From: Hygrophila difformis
Lineage: Eukaryota; Streptophyta; Magnoliopsida; Lamiales; Acanthaceae
Reading direction: 5' to 3'
Assembly: GCA_030278955.1 (NCBI GenBank)
Contig: JAOANR010000001.1
Span: 26,107,120-26,171,119 of the forward strand
DNA length: 64,000 nt
This document shows, one piece after another, positions 56,911 to 64,000 of the stretch. Under the pieces are notes generated by a model. That model had not been told where the DNA came from and did not search any database. It saw nothing but the letters and a program-made list of their open reading frames with translations. The first letter of the stretch is position 1. Each line of letters opens with the position of its first letter. The position numbers and the translations under genes are program-made.

Positions 56911-58872
56911 CCCTATTGGATGTCTTCTGTACGAAGAATATGACCCGTTAAATCTTACTAGGAAAAATCGTACGGGAAAAAAATCATAATGAAGGAAAAA
57001 GAGTACAATATTTTTGTATTCATTGCTCTCCTGTTTCAGTCGCATCCAGATTCCTTTTCTTAGCTTTTCGAATGTTGCAGTCGGCAATGCCTTGGTTAAT
57101 GTGTCTGCCAAATTATTGTTTGATCGAATTTGCTGCACTTCAAATTCACTATTCTTTTGAAGATCATGCGTGAAGAAATTCTGTTAAATATGCTTTGTTC
57201 TATCGTCCTTGATACATCCTCATTTCAGGGAGCTATACAAGCCGTATTATCTTCATACAATAATGTTGAGGGAAGTTTTTCCCCATACATTAACCCACAA
57301 TTCTTTAGGATATGGTGTCTCATTGATCTTAACCAAACAAATTCTCGAATGGCTTCATGAATTGACAATATTTCAGCATGATTGGAAGATGTGTCAGTTA
57401 ATGTTTGTTTAGCAGATCTCCAAGAAACTGCAGTACCACCACAAGTAAATATATAGCCCGTCTAGGACATGGCTTTGTGTGGGCCAGAGGCCAGATAAAT
57501 ACCCAACATCAATATAACCAATTAATTAATTATCACATTTATTGGAATGAAACAAGTCGAAAATCATATGTACCTTGAAGGTATCGAAAAATTTGTTTAA
57601 TATCTTTGCTTTATGGGGGAAGCATTGTTTAAAAGGTGGTAGCGAGGCGCACCTTGACTCGAGGCGGCAGCTTTCTGCATTTGAAGTGCCGCCTCAAGCC
57701 CATCCCATAAAACATTTGCCTTACCTGTGTCGAGGTGGCAGAGGCGGAGAAGAGAGAAAGACCGCCTGAGATGAGCATCGTCGGGTTTTTTTGGATAAGA
57801 AAGGGAAAGAAAATATCGACTTAGATGTCTGTAGGCTGGAGCCGTTTATGCCAAAACTAGGGATTTGTATATTCTTAGGATGAAGGAGACGAATGGGATA
57901 AAGAAGACCGAAAGGGTTGATTTTAGACTTTAATATAGGGCCCACCAGATTTATAAACTTTATTTATAAAATATTACTAGGGTTCATAATAGCTGTATTA
58001 GGTATCAATAAATATGGTTCAAAATATTCAAAAAGATATTACTAGCATAGTTATGCCAAATTAATTTTTAAAAAATGATGTATCTTAAATTTTTTAAATA
58101 TACATATAATTTAACACATTTTTCAATTAACGCCTTGATTTTACGCCTCAGACTGCCTCAAATGAATGATCGTACCTCCTCAAAACGCACTTTATAACAT
58201 TGGGGGGGGGGGGGGGGAGCACTAAAGCGTATCAATAGATTAACTGAGAATGCTATATCAAGTCTTGTACAAGTAGCAAGACAAATAAGTGCCCCAATAA
58301 CACTGAGATATGGTACTTCGGGACCAAGTATATGTTCATCTTCCTCTTTTGGCCTAAATGGATCTTTCAAGGGATCAAGGGATCTGACAACCGTCGGGGT
58401 GTCCAATGAATGTGTTCTATCCATATAAAACCGTTTTAATATCTTCTGGGTATAATTTATTTGATGGATAAATATTTTATTCTCAAAATATTCAATTGGT
58501 AAACGAAAAAAAAATCATGTTTTTCCAAAATCCTTAATTTCAGATATTCGATTGCAGTAAATAACTCTCCAGGAGTTCCAATTAGGTTAACGTCATCAAC
58601 ATATACCTCAATAATCTGAATGTAATTCCATCCATTACAAGAGAACATGTTTAATCATGATCAAAACCTAATCTTTGAGAAAAACCTTGAGCTACCAATC
58701 TTGCTTCATATCTAATGATTTCATTCTGCTCATTTCTTTTTCTAACAAAAACCCATTTATAACCCACGGGTTTTGTACTTTTAGGTGTTTGGACCACAGA
58801 TCGAAAAACATCATGTTTTTCCAGTGAATCCAATTCAGATTGGATTGCATCTTCCAAATCATTGCTCATCAT
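56911..58872 (-). pseudogene. Copia RT and RNase H fragment, minus strand
   Basis: The minus-strand frame from 58872 (MMSNDLEDAIQSELDSLEKH) has the RT entry KWVFVRKRNEQNEIIRYEAR, then VYVDDVNLIGTPGE near 58620, SVIGALICLATCTRLDIAFS near 58310 and RNase H pieces to IRSNNNLADTLTKALPTATF near 57130-57070. It is damaged by stops and frameshifts and by a MITE-like insertion at about 57614-58201. It starts abruptly at 58872 against a plus-strand fragment of the same family. Confidence 0.78.
57614..58201. mobile_element. hAT-like MITE in the Copia RT/RNase H fragment
   Basis: The left end 'cattgtttaaaaggtgg' and the right end 'gcactttataacattg' are loose inverted repeats, with 'gaggcg' words inside each end. 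It interrupts the minus-strand pol reading. A run of 16 G (58202-58217) follows directly, so the exact right end is uncertain. Confidence 0.5.
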
Positions 58873-58875
58873 TAC

Positions 58876-61800
58876 CTTTCATTAAATAATATCACAACTC
58901 GTATCATAGTTCTCTCATATTGTATTACTTACATAGATAGAGTTATTATATAACACGACATCAGCACAAATTTTGTTGGAGTTTGTCGAAGTAAACAGTT
59001 CATTCCGGGGTTCTGCTTGAGTTTTCCTAAAATTTCAGTTCACACCGCGGTTCTGCCGAAAAAATTTCCAAATCCACAAGAAAGTCATTCGAGGTAATAT
59101 ATTCCTATTATTTTCAATATAAATTATGTCTAACATTGCAAAAAATTTTTTTACGCCCCTCGAGGCTTCAAGAAGAAACTATCAATTATGGGCAATAGAT
59201 ATGAAAATGCATCTTCAATCGATGAAATTGAAAAAAAAAACTATTGAAAAGGGCAATGATATGGCAAATTCTGAAAAGACCAAGACGATAATTTTTCTAC
59301 GTCATCATTTTGATTCGGACATGAAGTTTGAATATCAGACCCTTCAGGATCCTGCTGATCTTTGGGAGGATTTAAATGAAAGATATAATCACCTTAAGAT
59401 GGTCAACTTGCCTAAAGCAAGAAATGATTGGCTGACATTAAGGTTGCAAGATTTTAAAACTGCCAGTGATTATAATTCTGCCATGTTTCGAATCACATGA
59501 CAGATGAAATTGTGCGGTGTAATGACCCGATTTAATAAAACTGGACTGTTTAAATATTTTGATATTTGGTTATTTTGCGTTCAAGTCCGGATGTGGTCCC
59601 TTTTGTTTCAATGAAGAGTGGAAGGGCCTTTTTGCAATTATTTAACCTCTAGGATTATAATGGGGTTATTGTGTAAGAGTTGAAAAGTTGGGAATAGAAC
59701 GGGAGAAAGTGAGGGCCGATCGGCCGAGAGAGAAAGAAAGGGGTGATCTTGATTCACTCAAACTATCGCGTTTCTTAGCCGATTGATTAATCGGTTGTTG
59801 GTAAGTGTTTCTCCTCGTCGTCTTCTTCAACGTGATTTTTATTTCGTTCGTTTTGGTGGTGATTTGGAGATGTTTTGAAATGGTAGGATTTGGGGGATTT
59901 TGGTTGATCGATCGGAGTCGAAATCGGACAACCCGGAAGCGTTGTTGATCGCCCAAAACACCAAGGCAAGGGATTTGTATGCTTAAATTACGTGTTTGGG
60001 GAGGTATTGGGAGTGAATTCCGGCAAGGGTTTACGTGTATTCTTGGTGAAATTTGTAGATTTCTTATTACCTGCGTATTTCTTAAAACGCTGCCTGCGGA
60101 AAAAATAAAATGCACAGATTTTTCTTGTTCAGACTTTTGATATTAAAAAACGTGGAGATGTACATGAGTGAGCTTACGGTAGAGGTTAGAATAAATTATG
60201 AAGATGAGCAAGTACAAGAAATTGTCACTACCTTGCCTTGTTTTGTCCGTAGTGCGTGAACGGCTAAGAGTGGAACATGGATTTTGATTAGTGCTTGTTT
60301 ATAGATAAGCTAATGAGCATGAGTTTTTAATTTAAAAGCTTAATCCCCATTCTTTTTACTTCCTGGTAATGATAATGAAGACTACCTATGTTGATGTAAT
60401 TGAAAATCTCTCTCGAATGACAAATTCTGGAAATATAATTATATGTCTGTCATCGTGATTGGCATATATAGCATCTATTTTTAATATCATTTAGTTGTAT
60501 ATGAAATATTTTACCATATTACATGTAGGTCTTTGCATTTTAATGTGCAAATTATGGATTTAGGCCCATGTATATATTAATATTATTATGATCTACAATA
60601 TCTCTCTCTTTCTGGGCATTGTTACATATTGTACTGTGAATATTTTCACTAGAAAGAAGGGATAAATTGTGCTATATTGTCTATGATTGATCGGGTAGCC
60701 TTCATAGGTGTTGTTGAGTCCCGATGGCCCTTCGGGGTGGATTATTGGATGTGATGCATGTTGGCCCTTCGGGGTAGATTATTGGCTGTGATGCCTGTTG
60801 GCCCTTCGGGGTGGATGATTTGGGCTGCGATGCCTGTGGTCCCTGGGGGGATGGTGTATGTTACCCTATAACGGGTTGGAGTTGATGATATCCTCACCCG
60901 CGGGTTCATACTGCCCGGGTTTTAGGTGCCGGCTAGGCATATTCATTTGCATTTGCATATAGGGTAGATAGGTGTATGTTAGGCCATGCATCACTTGCAT
61001 ATATTGTATGATTGTGGTTGAAGCACCGTTATGGGACGGTGTGATGTTTAATTGCTTTATTTACATTCTGCTTTGTTATTCGTGCTTTTATTATTTATTT
61101 TTATTATTATTAACTATTGTTGCTCTGTTTTCCCTTACTCCCCGGCACGTAGCCTTGCTCAGTACGTTGTACTGACTCCCTTTGCTTTTGTCTGTTTTAT
61201 AGATCCTGCTGGAGGCGCTGGAGCATGATTGGGTATGGGGTTGAGAGATCATATAGATAGGACATGTCTATTCATTTTATCTTATGTGTTTATGTGATAC
61301 TCTATTGTTTTTATATTATGATTTGGCATTGGATCATTGAGTAGTTGAGGCCTGTGAGCCTAGTATTTACATTTTGTCGGCTTGTGGCCTTATGTGATTT
61401 AATGCTTTGGGCTGGTAGCCCTGTTTGAGATATTGGCATGCTGTTAAATGATGTTTTGTGAGGCTTGTAGCCTGGATGAGTTATTGGTACTGTTATATGA
61501 TTATTTTGTGAGACCTTTTTCATGTGCCTATGTGTTTTGATTTATTCTAGCTTCTGCACTAAATTGGTTTAAACAGATGATCACTTTAGGTTTGCTCAGC
61601 CTTGTACTAGCTGTTTTAAATTAGCTGGCCACTAGTTTAGGATAATTAGTACGACGGTAATGCTTGCGAAAAGGTTTAATTTTTGGGGCGTTACATGCGG
61701 TGAAAAGGTAACAGATGATGATATGTTTGAAAGAACCTTTAATATCCACGCCTCGAATTTTCTCCTGCAACATCAATATGGAGAAAGAAGATTTATAAAA

Positions 61801-62400
61801 TATTTTGAACTTCTTGTATGTTTATTGTTGGCTGAACAAAATAATGACTTATTATTAAAGAACCATGAAACACGACCCACTGGTGTTAGCCCATTCCCAG
61901 AAGCGAATATGACTTAAATCTCTAGAAATCACAAACTTGGGATAATATACGCGGTGGACACCACGGATGTGGTCGATGTCGTGGTTATGATCACGATCAT
62001 AGTTGTGGTTGTGGTCGTGATTGAGGTTGTGTACGTGGCCAAAATCAGAATTATACTTAGAGAAGATTTGAGCCATATAAAAATAATCAAACTAATAAAA
62101 AATGGGAATATTATAGAAACAAGTGTCGCAAATACGGAACTGAAATGGAAGGACACTAGTCCCAAACTTGTCGTACTGCGGAACATCTTGTGAAGTTATA
62201 TCAAGATTCAGTAAAGGGAAAATGAAAAGTGGTTGAGACAAATTTGGTTACCAATGATGATCTCAGTATGCCTATCATGCCAGCTTCTAAAGAAGCTAAC
62301 TCTTTCAAGATAGATGGTGAAACATTTTTTATGCCAAATTTTGGTATAAATGACTTTATGGGGGACATTAACTAATGTAATGTATTTTCTATTTTAATAT
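58876..62400 (+). pseudogene. Copia fragment: LTR end, leader and gag, plus strand
   Basis: After a partial LTR and a decayed primer region ('catcagcac' near 58965), gag starts at ATG 59126 (MSNIAKNFFTPLEASRRNYQ) and is open to about 59500. It is split by the solo LTR 59518-61695 and resumes at 61701 (GEKVTDDDMFERTFN). It then runs to a histidine/aspartate or Gly/Arg-like low-complexity tract near 61960-62030 and a last readable stretch near 62230-62370 (LSMPIMPASKEANSFKID). No integrase or RT follows on this strand. Confidence 0.78.
59518..61695 (+). mobile_element. Solo LTR of a Ty3/gypsy element, 2.18 kb, TSD TGCGG
   Basis: It begins TGTAATGACCCGATT, ends GGGGCGTTACA and is flanked by TGCGG (59513-59517 and 61696-61700). 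These ends are characteristic of Del/Tekay-type chromovirus LTRs. It contains about three imperfect units 'tggcccttcggggtggatt' at 60720-60840. No internal gypsy sequence is present, so it arose by LTR-LTR recombination. Confidence 0.88.
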
Positions 62401-62788
62401 ATTTTTCTATGTATCTTTTGTTGACTAATGTATTAGGGATGGGTTAGGCTGCTGAATGAGGCTAATTCAGCAGCCGCTGAATGGTGCTACATAGGAGGTT
62501 GTCCTGTGATAGTGTTAATGGTCGTTCAATATTTCCGTTTTTATGGTATGGACATTTAAAGAAATTGAAAATTCTCTTTCCAAATAATTATGGGTACAAT
62601 TAAGTGTGATAGAAACATACTATATTTTGGGAAAACACCATTAATAATGTCTGAACGTGTGCCACTAAATTCACTAACACAAAACCCTAAAATCCTAAGG
62701 TGATCTACATCTATATTGCAAGCACTTCTCCGGCATACTAACAAAATTCACACTTTCAACCGCAGCATTGCACGCCTTTGGCGTAGGT

Positions 62789-62947
62789 ATGTTCGATCTA
62801 AACGCAAACCTGAATGATGAATATGATTCATTATTGGCTGCTGTTGGGTTCGATGTGCTAGATTCTGACTTTGAACAAGATGTGGATGATCAATTGACAT
62901 GGGCGCAGAGGAGGTTGATGAAGAAAAACATGGGGCGACGAAGTTGA
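62789..62947 (+). CDS. Small acidic open frame, unrecognised
   Basis: The frame is 52 codons starting MFDLNANLNDEYDSLLAAVG and ending MGRRS. It is strongly acidic in the first 35 residues and basic at the end. An overlapping frame continues as an acidic tail (CDEDDECDEP near 62970), so a one-base shift could give a longer acidic protein. The ATG follows 'gcgtaggt'. No family was recognised. Confidence 0.2.
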   Translation: MFDLNANLNDEYDSLLAAVGFDVLDSDFEQDVDDQLTWAQRRLMKKNMGRRS

Positions 62948-63099
62948 TGAAGCACAACAGTCATGCATGCGATGAAGACGATGAATGTGACGAACCAGAA
63001 CAGTTGTCGGGATATGTTGCCGAAGCGGGTTAACGGGTGATGAAAGTTGATGACATAGTACTGAGTTGTGCTGCACGATTCACTGCCATATAACGCTTT

Positions 63100-64000
63100 A
63101 TATATTTTTGGGCGATGTGTTGGCTATGGTCAGATATTTTACATGTATTTGTTTTGAATTATTTGATTTGAAGAATGTATTGTATAAGAAATTTATAAAC
63201 TGGAAATTTAATAAAATTATTGTCTTGTATTTGCGTTAAACAATGTTGTCTTTTTGGTAGTGATGGTTTTGATGCATTAGTGTGTAGAAATTATTTATGC
63301 ACATACATGTCAAATGAATATGATTTCGTCGTAAATTTTCTAATTTGAATAATGTATTTGGTATAAGATCGATGAAGAAACTGCAAACATTTAGCAAAAT
63401 GATTATATTGAATATGTCTTAATCAATGGTGTCTTGGAAATGATTGTCTTGAATTTAAAAATTTTAGAATGTAGACTGTATAAAATTTGTATTGCTCTAA
63501 CATATTATAAATTAAAGAATATGCGATGCAGGTAGTAAAAGGCATCATCACACCACCGTGTTTCACCCATCACTAATTTAGAACCAAATCATCACACTAT
63601 AAGTACATATGTTTATCAAGCACTGTCAATAATAAATTAACACAATATGTAACTAAAATTCTCCAAACAATATAATCAATACAAGCACACCAGAATAAGT
63701 TGCACATTCGTAACACCTAACCAACACCGGGAAAACATATAAACAGCACACACATATGCATTCCGATCACTTGTCTGCTTTGGTGCATTGACATGTAATG
63801 TTGACTAGATCCTCTTTGAATTCTGTTATGGTGAGTTAACAAAATCAACCCCGCTGTCAATTGATTGAATTGTGATTATATTTTAAATTGAGACAACTTT
63901 AATGATTTAGTATTCACTAGCACATACAACAAACAATATCATCACACCACCGTACTTCGCTCATCACTAATATAGAATCAACTCAGCACATATACAAGTA
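63100..64000. other. AT-rich right end with a direct repeat
   Basis: 'atcatcacaccaccgt(g/a)' and about 60 following bases occur at 63542-63606 and again from 63938 to the window end, where the second copy is cut. No gene was recognised between 62950 and 64000. Confidence 0.45.

Noticed and set aside
1..64000. tRNA, rRNA, snoRNA or microRNA genes
   Set aside because: None was recognised by eye. Covariance-model searches would be needed to exclude small RNAs, especially in the foldback elements.

Overview
The window is nuclear DNA of a flowering plant, probably a eudicot. The evidence is spliced coding sequence, Ty1/copia and Ty3/gypsy retrotransposons with plant-type primer sites, Stowaway- and Tourist-like MITEs, an integrated caulimovirid and a fragment of a plant-specific NPR5/BOP-type gene. 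It is AT-rich and mostly intergenic. No operons, rRNA, tRNA or CRISPR array were recognised. A run of exactly 500 N (23158-23657) is a scaffold gap.

Left part (1-20.7 kb). The best host-gene candidate is a two-exon gene for a 78-residue secreted cysteine-rich peptide (805-1980), resembling the cysteine-rich tail of GRP3-type glycine-rich proteins. A first-exon relic of a paralogue lies at 19525, with a stop codon at the signal-peptide cleavage site. Between them are a nearly intact Copia element (2343-7284, TSD TAATT, one in-frame stop), a minus-strand decayed Copia (11261-15954, TSD CATGA, three tandem zinc knuckles in gag), two almost identical 1.62 kb copies of a block carrying a long-TIR element (8967-10585 and 17081-18702), and a FAR1-like fragment flanked by oppositely oriented CATTCTG/CAGAATG motif arrays (about 16190-16860).

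Middle (20.7-29.8 kb). A Ty3/gypsy Tat-type LTR and gag run into the N gap. They are followed by a Stowaway MITE, a possible minus-strand first exon, a foldback repeat, a broken NPR5/BOP-like ankyrin gene fragment (25961-26452) and two Tourist-like MITEs with TTA duplications.

Right part (29.8-64 kb) is a nest of insertions. The oldest visible layer is a decayed endogenous pararetrovirus (about 29.86-35.07 and 46.99-49.80 kb). Its tail forms an inverted repeat with about 1.1 kb arms around a 636 bp loop, and each arm carries a TATA box pointing into the loop. A Tat-type gypsy element (35069-46989, TSD AGGGT) inserted into the virus and was itself hit by a 1.2 kb foldback, MULE-like element (38167-39388) and by a minus-strand LTR (about 42323-44470). 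Beyond 49.8 kb lie inverted fragments of one Copia family. One gag was split by a 4.5 kb TG...CA element with TSD TCATT that carries an array of 12-bp-stem GC palindromes. The other was split by a 2.18 kb solo LTR with TSD TGCGG.

Apart from the small peptide gene, no gene here is clearly functional. The interactions that can be read are insertion order and possible small-RNA production from the inverted viral repeat. All assignments come from reading the sequence by eye; no database search was run.
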